Assembly (NCBI GenBank): GCA_018114805.1
Contig: CP073042.1
Span: 4,154,001-4,218,000, forward strand
Length of the DNA: 64,000 nucleotides
From: Candidatus Streptomyces philanthi
GTDB taxonomy: Bacteria > Actinomycetota > Actinomycetes > Streptomycetales > Streptomycetaceae
Reading direction: 5' to 3'
The position numbers were made by a program, and so were the translations under genes. Below are positions 1 to 9,440 of the stretch, in pieces; position 1 is the stretch's first letter, and each line of letters begins with the position of its first letter. A model generated the notes under the pieces. It saw nothing but the letters and a program-made list of their open reading frames with translations. It searched no databases and was not told the DNA's origin.

Positions 1-1
1 G

Positions 2-847
2 GCCTCGGACGGACTGCTCTCGCCCGCCGAACAGGCCGCGCTGTGCTGGGCCGAGCCGCCCCGCTCGGTCAGGAGCGCCCGTTGGTCGGCGACGGACCTT
101 GTGCTCATCGACGAGGTGGCGGGCCTTATCGAACGCCCGGGCAGCTTCGGCCACGTGGTGGTGGACGAGGCACAGGACCTGTCACCCATGCAGTGCAGGG
201 TGCTGGCCCGGCGCAGCGACTTCGGCTCGCTGACCGTGCTGGGCGACCTGACTCAGGGCACGACGCCCTGGGCAGCGCGGAGTTGGCCGGAGCACCTCGC
301 GCATCTGGGCAAGCCGAACGCCACGGTCGCCCCGCTCACCACCTGCTTCCGGGTGCCGGCCGCCATCGTGGCCGTGGCGAACGCCCTGCTGCCGCACCTG
401 GCGACCCGGGTGCCGCCCGCCCGCTCGCTGCGGAGTGACGGGGAGTTGCACGTCCACTCCGTGGCCGACGCCATGGCCGGCACGGTGGCGGCGGTACGCG
501 CGGCGCGGTGCGCGGCCGGTTCGATCGGGGTGATAGCCGCCGACGCCGCCGTACCCGAGGTGCGCCGGGTCCTGGTGGAGGCCGGCATCGCCACGGCCGA
601 GCCCGACCCGGCGCGGCGGGTGACGGTGCTGCCCGCCTCCCTGGCCAAGGGCTTGGAGTACGACCAGGTGGTTGCCGTGGAGCCGGCGGCGATCGTGGCG
701 GCAGAGCCCCGCGGGCTGCACCGGCTGTACGTGGTGCTCACCCGCGCGGTGTCGGGGCTGCGCATCGTGCACTCCCGCCCGCTGCCGCAGGCCCTGGGCA
801 CGCTGCGGGCCCGGCCTGGGGCCGATCCCCGGGCCGGACAGGGGTAG
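2..847 (+). CDS. HelD/UvrD-like ATPase, C-terminal part (truncated by window edge)
   Basis: The reading frame is open from base 2 and its start lies outside the window. About 281 residues carry superfamily 1 motifs: a Walker B/motif II stretch VVVDEAQDLSPMQ, then TVLGDLTQGT (motif III), then TVLPASLAKGLEYDQVVAVEP split across motif V, and HRLYVVLTRAV (motif VI, arginine finger region). This pattern fits the actinobacterial HelD/HelR group, ATPases that bind and recycle RNA polymerase, better than a DNA-repair UvrD, but the Walker A half is missing so the choice is not proven. It ends with TAG and is followed by a repeat-rich spacer before the YihY gene. Confidence 0.75.
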   Translation, partial: ASDGLLSPAEQAALCWAEPPRSVRSARWSATDLVLIDEVAGLIERPGSFGHVVVDEAQDLSPMQCRVLARRSDFGSLTVLGDLTQGTTPWAARSWPEHLAHLGKPNATVAPLTTCFRVPAAIVAVANALLPHLATRVPPARSLRSDGELHVHSVADAMAGTVAAVRAARCAAGSIGVIAADAAVPEVRRVLVEAGIATAEPDPARRVTVLPASLAKGLEYDQVVAVEPAAIVAAEPRGLHRLYVVLTRAVSGLRIVHSRPLPQALGTLRARPGADPRAGQG

Positions 848-972
848 CGCCCGCGGCGACGGGGAAAGCGCAGCCCAGACAGGGGGCGGTCGGACGGCCA
901 CCGCAAGCCGGAACCACCGGGGCGGACCGGACCACACAGAACGGAAGGGGCGCCAGACCAGGCAAGCCGGCC

Positions 973-1020
973 GAGCCAGGCAGGCCAGCCGAGCCAAATG
1001 AGCCAGGCAGGCCAGCCGAG
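973..1020. repeat. 21-bp perfect direct repeat in spacer
   Basis: Two identical 21-bp copies at 973-993 and 1000-1020 are separated by 6 bp. They sit in a purine-rich tract of AGCCAGGC-like units between the helicase stop and the next gene. No function is evident; replication slippage is the simplest origin. Confidence 0.8.
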
Positions 1021-1081
1021 TCAGGCAGCACGGGCGGACCGGCAGAGGAATGAATATGCGGGTAAGGGTAGAAAAGCGTTT

Positions 1082-2263
1082 ATGGATTGGTTGACCCGGC
1101 TGCCGTGGATCGGCCCGATCGTGGCGCGGCTGATGCGTACGCACGCGTGGCGTACGTACGAGACCCTGGAGCGGGTTCACTGGATGCGGCTGGCCGCCGC
1201 CATCACCTTCATCAGCTTCCTCGCGCTGTTTCCGCTGATCACGGTAGGGGCGGCCATCGGTGCCGCGGTGCTCAGCGACGCCAGGATGCGCGAACTGGAG
1301 GGCAAGCTGGCAGCCCAGGTGCCGGGCATCTCGGGGCAGCTCGACCTCAGCGCGCTGGTGGAGAACGCGGCCACGGTCGGGGTCCTGGCGGGTGCGGCGC
1401 TGTTGTTCACCGGCATCGGCTGGGTCGGTTCGCTGCGCGAGTGCCTGCGGGCCGTGTGGGAGCTGGACGACGAACACGACAACGTGGTGCTGCGCAAGCT
1501 CAAGGACGGCGGCATCCTGTTGGGCCTCGGTGGGGTGGCCCTCGGCTCGTTCGCCGTCTCCACGTTCGCGGTCACCGCGGTGGGTTGGGCGGCCTCGGAG
1601 CTGGACATCCCCGAGGACGGGGTGGGGAGCTGGCTGTTGCGGCTGGCCGCGTTCGCCGCCGCAGTCGGCGCCGACTTCCTGCTGCTGTGCTACGTCCTCA
1701 CCTGGCTGCCGGGCGTCACCCCGCCCCGCCGCGCCGTCATCGTCGCCGCGCTCATCGGCGCGGTCGGCTTCGAACTGCTGAAGTCACTGCTGAGCGGCTA
1801 CATACAGGGCGTGGCGGCGAAGAGCATGTACGGGGCGTTCGGCACGCCGATCGCGCTGCTGCTGTGGATCAACTTCACGGCCAAGCTCTTGCTGTTCTGC
1901 GCGGGCTGGACCGCGACCCCGTCCAAGGCCCACGAGATACCCGTGCCCCCCGAACCGGCCGATGACGAGCCCGGGACGACAGCGGTGGCGACCGGGCCGC
2001 CAGAGGGGCAGGCCGGGCCGGAGGGGCGAATCCAGTTGACCAAGGGAGCCCCCGCGGAACCCCCGCACGCCGAGCTCGTACACACGGGACCGGCGCCCAC
2101 GGAAGCGGTGCACGCGCGGGCGACGCCGGAAGCCGTGGACGTCGTACGGGCGCGACGGGACGCGGCGAACGCGGGCCACGCCGCGGACCCGACGGGCGCG
2201 GCCGGCGCCCCGGCGGAGCGCGAGCCGGAGGCCCGGGAGAGGCCGGGCCCTGGGAGCGGCTAG
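1082..2263 (+). CDS. YihY/virulence factor BrkB family inner membrane protein
   Basis: About 393 residues. The N-terminal 290 residues form the YihY/BrkB fold: an amphipathic lead-in, then hydrophobic helices beginning near AAAITFISFLALFPL, followed by VGVLAGAALLFTGIGWVGSL and several more up to LLLWINFTAKLLLFCAGW. The last 110 residues are a Pro/Ala/Glu-rich, probably cytoplasmic tail. The function of the family is unsettled; it was once called ribonuclease BN in error. I chose ATG 1082 because it directly precedes the conserved region; an in-frame ATG at 998 would add 28 polar residues encoded by the spacer repeats and has no clear ribosome binding site. The gene is intact. Confidence 0.85.
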   Translation: MDWLTRLPWIGPIVARLMRTHAWRTYETLERVHWMRLAAAITFISFLALFPLITVGAAIGAAVLSDARMRELEGKLAAQVPGISGQLDLSALVENAATVGVLAGAALLFTGIGWVGSLRECLRAVWELDDEHDNVVLRKLKDGGILLGLGGVALGSFAVSTFAVTAVGWAASELDIPEDGVGSWLLRLAAFAAAVGADFLLLCYVLTWLPGVTPPRRAVIVAALIGAVGFELLKSLLSGYIQGVAAKSMYGAFGTPIALLLWINFTAKLLLFCAGWTATPSKAHEIPVPPEPADDEPGTTAVATGPPEGQAGPEGRIQLTKGAPAEPPHAELVHTGPAPTEAVHARATPEAVDVVRARRDAANAGHAADPTGAAGAPAEREPEARERPGPGSG

Positions 2264-2320
2264 CCCGTTCCGCCCGGGGCCGGACCGCGAGGGCTGGCGG
2301 GACGGGCCAGGGGTGGGGCG

Positions 2321-3764
2321 TCAGGGGCGGGAGCGGCGGCGGACCATGTCGGGCAGGGGCCAGCGGCGGTGTACGGCGTAGGCGGCTGCCGCGAGGAGGG
2401 CCAGCGAGCCGCCGGCGATGCCCGCGGCCGTCCAGGCTCCGCCGCCGGCGCCCTCGCCGCCGGCCGGGACGGCGGCGTTGGCCTGCTGGTGGCTGTTCTT
2501 GCCACCGCCGGCCTCCCCGCTCTTCTCGTCCGCCGCGGCGTCGGCCACCCCGTCGGGGCCCGGCGCCACCAACGTGCCCACCGGCTCGACGGCGTCGGCT
2601 GCCGCGAAGCCCCAGTCGAGGAGCTTCGCGGTCTCCCGGTAGACCTCGTTGTGCTCGTTCTTCGCGGGGTTCATGACGGTGACGAGCAGCACCCGGTCAC
2701 CCCGTTCGGCGACGCCGGTGAAGGTGGCGCCGGCCTGCGTGGTGGAGCCGTTCTTGACCCCGGCGACGCCCTCGTAAGGGTCCAGGTCGGTGTCGTCGGT
2801 GAGCAGCCGGTTGGTGTTCTGGATCTCGAAGTGCTCGCGCTTGGCCTTCTTCGTCTTCTTGTCCTTCTTCACCTCACCGGGGAACTTGGCTCGCGCGGTG
2901 GACGCGTACTCACGGAAGTCCGCCTTGCGCAGCCCGGAGCGGGCGAAGAGCGTCAGGTCGTACGCGCTGCTGACCTGCCCCTTCTCGTCGTAGCCGTCCG
3001 GGCTGACGACGTGGGTGTCGCGCACGTTCAGCTCGTCGGCGTGGGCCTGCATGTCGCGTACGGTCTGCGGCTTGCCGCCGTTCATCGCGGAGAGCACGTG
3101 CACGGCGTCGTTGCCCGAGCGGAGTGAAGACGCCGAGCCACAGGTCGTGCACGGAGTAGGTGTACTTCTCCTTGACCTCGACCAGGCTGCTGCCCTTGCC
3201 CATGCCCGCCAGGTCGGACAGCTCCACCTTGTGGGTCTGGTCCTTGCGGAACTTCGGCAGCAGCGTGTCGGCGAAGAGTATCTTGAGCGTGCTGGCCGGA
3301 GGCAGCCGCCAGTGCGCGTTGTGCGCGGCCAGCACCTCACCCGACTCGGCGTCCGAGACCATCCACGACCGCGCGGTGAGCCCCTTCGCCAGCGGCGGCG
3401 CGCCCGCCGTGAGGCGCACCTGGGTGCCGGGCTTGCCGAGTTGGGTGCCGCCCACGGTGGACATCGCGGCCAGCGGCTTCGGTTCCTTGGGCTCCTCCTT
3501 CCGCGGCCCGTCGTCTGCAAGCGCGGGGTGCGCGGTGGCGAGCAGGCACGAGGCCAGCAGCGCGGCGACCGCCGCGGCGCGCCCGCGCCCGGGGGAGCGC
3601 GGCGGCGGGGGAGGGGCTTCGGCGGTGCGCGGAGCGCGGGGGGGGGTGCGCAAAGTACGGAAAGTCGTCGGCACGGACGTGAACGTATCGGTAGCGGTAC
3701 GGTGCGTCACCGGCGCCTCGGGAGAACGCGACCCTCCCGCCGGCTCCGTGGAGTGGTTCCGCAT
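2321..3764 (-). pseudogene. D-alanyl-D-alanine carboxypeptidase (S11 family), frameshifted
   Basis: This is a peptidoglycan DD-carboxypeptidase of the low-molecular-weight PBP type. Reading leftward there is a proline-rich lead, a signal segment (AAAVAALLASCLLATAHPALA), the SxxK motif STLK, SGN and KNG (the KTG-box variant), then a Pro/Gly linker and a C-terminal membrane helix followed by arginines. The frame breaks near 3120, between the LGVFT strand and the SGN motif, so one product could not hold all three motifs. The start is uncertain: ATG 3764 is used, but GTG codons at 3710 or 3674 would avoid crowding the divergent gene at 3775. From memory the S. coelicolor counterpart is SCO4847. 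Confidence 0.75.
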
Positions 3765-3774
3765 ACTGGAAGCC

Positions 3775-4027
3775 ATGAAGCTCAGCCGCCCCGTGTCCTG
3801 GTTCCTGCTCGCGTTCGGGGCGTGGAGCTGGTGCATTTGGTTCACCTTTGTAAAAAAACCTCTGGAAAGACTCAAGCGGACTCGCCTTCGACGAGTCCGG
3901 CGACCCGACCACGTACTTCTGGGTCCATCTCGCGCTCGCGATCACCTCGTTTCTCTTGGGGACGGGGATCGGGGTGCTCGGGTTCCGTGCCGTGCGGGCC
4001 CTGCGGCGCGAAGGCGCCTCGACGTAA
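3775..4027 (+). pseudogene. SCO4848-family small membrane protein, 1-bp homopolymer frameshift
   Basis: A product of about 83 residues starts MKLSRPVSWFLLAFGAWSW and, after the break, reads WVHLALAITSFLLGTGIGVLGF before ending at TAA. This gives two hydrophobic segments, as in the small SCO4848 membrane family usually found beside the DD-carboxypeptidase gene. The frame breaks at a run of seven A after GT near 3850; with six A the two halves join without gap. A homopolymer length error is therefore as likely as a real mutation. Function is unknown. Confidence 0.65.
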
Positions 4028-4042
4028 CGGAAGGATGGGGGG

Positions 4043-5572
4043 ATGGTTGCCGTCTTCGCGCTGGTCGCGCTGCTGATCGTCGCACTGCTGGGGGCGTGCA
4101 CTGGTATGTCTGGCGCCGCATGGTGCGCGATGTCACTGCGACGGGCGGCTGGCCTCGGTGCGTCGGCACCTGGGCGGTGGTGGCCCTGCCGCTGCTGAGC
4201 GTCGGGGCTCTGGTTCATCGGGCGCGCGGGCGCCCTGTTCACCGTGCAGTGGGTGCTGGCCTGGCCGGGGTACATCTGGCTGGCGACGCTGCTGTACTTG
4301 ACCCTCGCCCTGATCGTCGGCGAGGCGGTCCGACCGCTCCTCCTGCGGGCCCTCGAACGGCGCGCGAGACGCACCCCGCCCGTGCGCCCCCGCCACGACC
4401 ACCTCCGCCGGGCCCCCGCCACGGCCGCCCCCGCCACGGAAGCCGTCACCGCCTCCACCCCCGTGGCCACCGGCACCGCAGGCCCCACCCCACCGGCCAC
4501 CGCCACGACCAGCGGCGCTACCACGACCAGCGGCGCCACTGCCGTCACCACCGCCACGCCCACCCCGTCCGGCACCGCCACCGACAGCCCGAACGCCACG
4601 GACAGCTCGGACGCCACCTCGCCCGCCACTGTCACCTCGCCCACCACCGACAGCCCGGGCGCCACCGCCCCCACCCCGGACGAGCCCACACCAGACGCGG
4701 CCACCCCGGACGAGCCCACCCCGGACCAGGCCGCGGCCCAGACCTCGCGGCGGCTGTTCGTCGCGCGGACCGTGGCCGCGGGGGCGGGTGCCGTCGCCGC
4801 CGCGACCGTGGGGTACGGCACGTACAGCGTCTTCCGTGGCCCGCGCGTCAAGCGGATCACCGTGCCGCTCGCCAAGCTGTCCCGGCAGGTGCACGGGTAC
4901 CGGATCGCGGTGGTCAGCGACATCCACCTGGGCCCGATCCTGGGCCGGGCGCACACCCAGCGCGTGGTGGAGACGATCAACCGGGTCAACCCGGACCTGG
5001 TGGCCGTGGTCGGCGACCTGGTGGACGGTAGCGTGGCCGACCTGGGGCCCGCCGCCGAGCCGCTGCGGCACCTGCGGGCGCGGGACGGCTCGTTCTTCGT
5101 CACGGGCAACCACGAGTACTTCTCCGGCGCCGACGCGTGGGTGGACCACGTGCGCGCGCTGGGCCTGCGCCCGTTGGAGCACGAACGCACCGAGCTGCCC
5201 GGCTTCGACCTCGTCGGGGTCAACGACGTGGCGGGCGAGGACGAGGGCAAGGGGCCCGACTTCCGGCAGGCGCTCGGAGACCGGGACCGGGACCGGGGCC
5301 GCGTGGCCGTGCTGCTCGCGCACCAGCCCGTGGTCATCCACGACGCCGTGCGGCACGGCGTGGACCTCCAGCTCTCCGGCCACACCCACGGCGGGCAGCT
5401 CTGGCCCGGCAACTACCTCGCGGAGCTGGCCAACCCCACGGTCGCGGGGCTTGAGGGGTACGGCGACACCCAGCTCTACGTCTCGCGCGGCGCGGGCGCG
5501 TGGGGCCCGCCGGTGCGCGTGGGCGCGCCGCCGGACATCACGGTCGTCCAACTCGCCTCCCCGCACGCCTAA
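4043..5572 (+). pseudogene. Membrane-anchored calcineurin-like metallophosphoesterase with two compensating indels
   Basis: The N-terminal part encodes three or four hydrophobic helices (ALVALLIVALLGA, VGTWAVVALPLLSVGALV, GYIWLATLLYLTLALIVG). A long Thr/Pro/Ala linker with TPDEPTPD units follows, then a further hydrophobic segment and the phosphoesterase domain. All metal-binding blocks are present: SDIHLGP, VVGDLVDG, TGNHEYFSG, LAHQP and SGHTHGGQLWP. The frame is lost near 4095 and regained near 4213, where removing one T restores GALVIGRAGALF; the downstream ORF from ATG 4244 is intact. The ATG at 4043 follows a purine-rich AAGGATGGGGGG. It probably acts on an extracytoplasmic phosphoester. 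Confidence 0.75.
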
Positions 5573-6197
5573 AGCGATCGTTCCGCATTTCGCCGCGCCC
5601 CCGATCGGACGGCTTACTTCCCGTCCTTATCTCCGCCTCCGGCGCATTGGTCTGAGCCTTTTACGCGCCACGCCTCCGCGCCCGTAACCGCCCCCCCCCG
5701 TAACCGCACGCCCCGCACCGCGACGTCGGCGCCGCGAGCGCCCACACCGCGTCCGCTTCGCAAACCGGCACCGCGCCACAACCGCGAGGACTTTCGTTTA
5801 TCGGGGTGCCGTCGGCGGTGAAATGGCGGCGGTTCGGGAGATCCGTTGGCCGCCTTCGAGTGACTTGTCCTCTTTGTGGTGCGGATCGACCCCTATTTCG
5901 CCCCGGAACGACGAAACCGCGTCCTTTGCCCGCGTCTTCCGGTATCTCCGTGAACCGCTGCGGCAAGATGCGGGCAGAAAGGCCCTTTCCGGGGATGGGC
6001 CGCTTACCGGTGCGTGGCTGCCGCACCGTACGCATGCGTAAAGTGGTGAAATCCCCGACGAGAAAAGAAGGTTGCTAGCGCATGCGTCAGCCGTGTGATT
6101 GGGTGAAGCGCATTGTTGAGCGGGGAACAGGTTGCGAGTTTGTCACATGCGCCTGTGATTTCTTCCCCGGGTTGTGAAGTGCCGGAGGGGGCGCGGG
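5573..6197. other. Intergenic region without a convincing gene
   Basis: The stretch is visibly less GC-rich than its surroundings. A short open frame at 5806-6078 holds two CxxC-like cysteines but has no ribosome binding site or recognisable family. The octamer CGCATGCG occurs twice (about 6031-6038 and 6080-6087), 49 bp apart, upstream of the binding-protein gene and could be a regulatory half-site pair; this is weak. Confidence 0.4.
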
Positions 6198-7773
6198 ATG
6201 CGATGGGTCGGCAAGCGATGTTTTGCTTTGGGATGGGTGCTGGGTGCCGTGGTGACCGGTTGGGGCGTGAGCAGCTGTGACGTCCTGTCCTTGTCGGACG
6301 ACGACGAGCCGATCACGGTGGGCACGGCCGACCCGGTGACCACGCTCGACCCGGCGGGCGCGTACGACGCGGGCTCCTGGGGCCTGTACAGCAACGTCTT
6401 CCAGTCGCTGCTGACCTTCCGGACCGACAGCCCGAAGCCGGTGCCGGACGCCGCGAAGAGATGCGACTTCGCCGGCGAGGAGCTGCGGACGTACATCTGC
6501 GAGTTGCGCCCCGGCCTGCGCTTCGCCGGCGGTCGCGACATCACGGCGGAGGACGTGAAGTTCTCCTTCGACCGGATCGTGGTCATCAACGACCCGCGCG
6601 GCCCGATGTCGCTGCTGACCAGCCTCAAGTCGGTGGAGACCCAGGGCGATGACAAGGTGATCTTCCACCTCATATCGGCCGACGCGACGTTCCCGTACAA
6701 GATCGCGACCGGCGCCGGCTCCATCGTGGACCGGGAGAAGTACAGCCCCGACAAGCTGAGCACCAGCCAGGACGTGACCGGGTCCGGGCCGTACGTGCTC
6801 AAGAAGTACGAGCCCGAGAAAATAGCCGAGCTGCGTCCCAACGGCGATTACCAGGGCGCCATAAAAGCCACCGGAAAGCCCGTCATGGTCCGCTACTTCG
6901 CGGATTCGAGGCGCTGCGGGACGCCTGGAAGAAGAAGGACGTGGACGTCGCCGCGCGACAGTTGCCGGCCGCCTACGTGCGTTCGCTTTCCGCGACCGAC
7001 CCCGCCATGAAGGTGATGGAAAACCCGGGCGCCACCACCGGCAATCTGGTCTTCAACGTGTGGGCTGGCTCGGCGCTGAAGAACCCCGCCGTGCGCCGGG
7101 CCATTGCCGCCGCCGTCGACCGGGGCGAGATCATCCGCAAGGCACACAGCCGCACCGTCGATCCGCTCTACTCACTCATCCCGAAGGGCTTCACCAGCCA
7201 CAACACCGCCTTCTACGACTCCTACTCGAAACCCAGTGCCGACGAGGCCCGCCAACTCCTCCAGGCGGCCGGCGTTTCCACCCCGGTCAGCTTCCGCATG
7301 GCGTACGCGCCGGGCTCGGCGGCCAAGGCTGAAGGCGAGGAAATCAAGGCGCAACTGGAGCGGACGGGCCTGTTCAAGGTGTCGTTCAAGCAGTACAAGT
7401 GGGACGAGTTCCAGCGCGGCTTCAACAAGGGCGACTACGACGCGTACGGAATCATCTGGTATCCGGACTTCCTCGACGCGGACACCTTCGTCAGCCCGCT
7501 GGTGGGGGAGCAGTCCACGTTGCACAACGGCTATCGCAGCCCCCGGGTGCGCGCCCTGATCCACGACGCCCAGAAGACCTCGCAGCGGGAACGCGTGGTG
7601 TGGGACTTCCGGGAGATCCAGCGGCTGATCGCGTACGACGTGCCGATACTGCGTGCCGATACTGCCGCTCTGGCAGGGCAAGGACATCGTGGTCAGCAGG
7701 GACGGTATCGCCGGCACCCATCCTCTCCGGGGGCACCGGCATGTGGCGGCTGTGGGAGCTGGACCGCATCTGA
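6198..7773 (+). pseudogene. ABC transporter substrate-binding lipoprotein (SBP_bac_5, oligopeptide type), frameshifted
   Basis: ATG 6198 has a GGAGGGG ribosome binding site seven bases upstream. The product starts with a hydrophobic signal ending in the lipobox VSSC and continues with family-5 binding-protein features: GTADPVTTLDPAGAYDA, SNVFQSLLTF, RPGLRFAGGRDITAEDVKFS, GSGPYVLKKYEP and KNPAVRRAIAAAVDR. Frame breaks occur near 6903, at the 13-bp duplication 7640-7665, and near 7720, after which the proper end SGGTGMWRLWELDRI appears. No permease or ATPase gene is adjacent, so even an intact copy would need partners encoded elsewhere. Peptide binding is inferred from family only. Confidence 0.75.
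7640..7665. repeat. 13-bp perfect tandem duplication that shifts the frame
   Basis: GTGCCGATACTGC occurs twice back to back (7640-7652 and 7653-7665) inside the binding-protein gene. Deleting one copy restores DVPILPLWQGKD, the expected sequence. Thirteen bases is not a multiple of three, so the duplication disrupts the gene. Confidence 0.9.
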
Positions 7774-7860
7774 CTGCCACGCCGGGCCGACCCTGTCCAC
7801 GGGCGGCCCGGCCAGTGGGGACTTCCGGCGGCTCCCTCACGGGACGCTCGGAGCGCGGTC

Positions 7861-8763
7861 TCAGAGCCCGTGCCGGGTCAGGAAGTCCGTGATCAGCTCG
7901 GCCCACTCCGTCGGCGCCTCCACCATGGGCAGGTGCCCGGTGGCCTACTCGGCGTACTCGGCCCCCGCGATGTTCTCGGCCAGCGGGCGCGAGTGGTGCA
8001 GGGAGACCAGCAGGTCCTCGGTCGTGGCGACGACCAGCGTGGGCACGGCGATGCGCGGGAGGTCGGCCGTGGTGTCCACGGCTTCGACCAACGCCGCTTG
8101 GTCGGGTGTGCCGGGCGGCACGGAGGTGGCGATGTCGTCGAGCAACGGGTCCAGTTGGTCGGCCGCCAGGCCCGGGTACGTCGCGGGGGCGAACGCGGTC
8201 AGCGCCACCAGTTCCGCGAAGGCCCGCCGGTCGCTCAGGGCCAGCAGCCGGCGCCACAGCGCGAGCGTGGTCCGCAGCCGGTTGTCGGCCTTGGTCAGAC
8301 CAGCCGTGAGTACCAGGCCGCGCACCCGCTCCGGGTGCCGGGCGGCGGCCCGTACGGCGACCGCCGTGCCGAGCGAGTAGCCGACCAGCGTGAAGGTCTC
8401 CACACCGGCCCCGACCGCCTCCGCCACCAGCGCGTCGGCCAGCCCGTCCAGGGTCAGCGGCGCGCCGGCGCGCGGCGTGTCCCCGGAGCCCGGGTAGTCG
8501 GGCGCCACGACGGTGTGCCCCGCGGCCAGCGCCGGCAGGATCGGCACGTAGTTGCCCTCGATGCTGCCGCCAGCGCCGTGCGCGAGCAGGAGCCCGGGAC
8601 CGGAGCCGGTGACCCGGGTGGTCAACGGACCGGTCGGCGCGGCCGGGACGGGGGCGGAGACCGGTCCGGAACCGATGTCGGGACGCCCGGACGCGGCGGA
8701 CGCGAGGGACGGGGACGGAGACAGGACTGGGCGCGCGGTGCTGGCCGCGGGAATCTGTGCCAT
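7861..8763 (-). pseudogene. Alpha/beta hydrolase with internal TAG
   Basis: About 300 residues of an alpha/beta hydrolase fold: oxyanion strand LLLAHGAGGS, GTAVAV helix after nucleophile elbow GYSLG, acid region VVATTEDLLVS, and the catalytic His in ATGHLPMVEAP near the end. An in-frame TAG at 7947-7945 lies just before ATGHLP, 28 codons short of the natural TGA at 7861, so the stopped product would lose the catalytic histidine. ATG 8763 is used; an upstream ATG at 8787 falls inside the operator. It is divergent from a MerR-type regulator and shares its control region, so the regulator probably controls it. The substrate is unknown. Confidence 0.8.
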
Positions 8764-8779
8764 GGCCGGTAGGTTGCCC

Positions 8780-8803
8780 TTTGACATCGGTGTGAAGGTC
8801 AAA
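8780..8803. promoter_or_regulatory. Probable MerR-family operator between divergent genes
   Basis: A 24-bp inverted repeat has arms TTTGAC (8780-8785) and GTCAAA (8798-8803). It lies between the hydrolase start (8763) and the MerR start (8830). Read leftward, TTGACC could be the -35 of the hydrolase promoter with an extended spacer, the usual MerR arrangement. Confidence 0.6.
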
Positions 8804-8829
8804 TCGAGGCGGAAGGACGGCCGGGCGGA

Positions 8830-9256
8830 ATGCTGATCGGCGAGCTGGCACGGCGCACGGGCGTCAGCACGAGGCTGCTGCGCTACTACGAGGAGCAGGG
8901 CCTGCTCCGCTCCGAGCGGGACAGCAACGGCTACCGCCGCTACGGCCCGGAGGCCGTGGACAGGGTGCGGCGGGTCCGCGAACTGCTGGCCACGGGGCTG
9001 AACACGGACGCGATCCGCACGGTGCTGCCCTGCACGCGCAGCGCGGGCCCCGGCGTACGCGACTGCGTGCACTTCACCGACATCGTGGACGGCTAGCTCT
9101 CGAAGCTGGACGGACGACATAGCCGAGCTCCAGCGCCGCCGTGCCGCCCTCACCGACTACGCGGCCCTCTCCGACCTCCCCGCCCCGGCCACGGCGCAGG
9201 GCCCGACGTCGGACCCGGGCCCCTCCCCGGCCGCGCCCTCCAGCGTCGCGAGCTAG
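8830..9256 (+). pseudogene. MerR family transcriptional regulator, interrupted
   Basis: The N-terminal winged helix is textbook MerR: IGELARRTGVSTRLLRYYE, then EQGLLRSERDSNGYRRYGPE. The frame meets TAG at 9094-9096 after TDIVDG. The expected coiled-coil end (DDIAELQRRRAALTDYAAL) continues one frame over from about 9113 to TAG 9256, so both a stop and a +1 shift would be needed to repair it. The truncated product keeps the DNA-binding part and one CxxxxxxxxxC-like pair (CTRSAGPGVRDC) in the effector region. It is divergent from the alpha/beta hydrolase across the operator at 8780-8803. Confidence 0.75.
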
Positions 9257-9321
9257 CCCGGAGCCCCCGGGCGGTCCACCGGCCCGGCCGGCCCGCACCG
9301 GAGCGCGGCCCGCACCACCGC

Positions 9322-9360
9322 GAGGGCCCCGTACCGGCCAACAGCCAGTACGGGGCCCTC
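9322..9360. terminator. Bidirectional hairpin between MerR gene and sdhB
   Basis: Perfect 13-bp arms GAGGGCCCCGTAC and GTACGGGGCCCTC flank a 13-nt loop, between two convergent genes. There is no long T run, as is usual in Streptomyces. Confidence 0.8.
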
Positions 9361-9440
9361 ACACGCGTTGGCGACCGACCGCGAGGTCGAGCCATCCAGC
9401 CGTCACGACGGACACACCGTCACCACGGCCGACCGCGAGG

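Noticed and set aside
3337-5412. A 691-codon minus-strand frame over the metallophosphoesterase
   Set aside because: Low-complexity antisense of the Thr/Pro linker; all phosphoesterase motifs are on the plus strand.
5806-6078. A 90-codon small Cys-containing protein
   Set aside because: No ribosome binding site, no family resemblance, and codon third positions are not clearly GC-biased.
7861-9256. Treating the hydrolase-MerR unit as a toxin-antitoxin or defence pair
   Set aside because: Domains and the operator fit an ordinary MerR-regulated hydrolase, and nothing suggests toxicity or phage defence.
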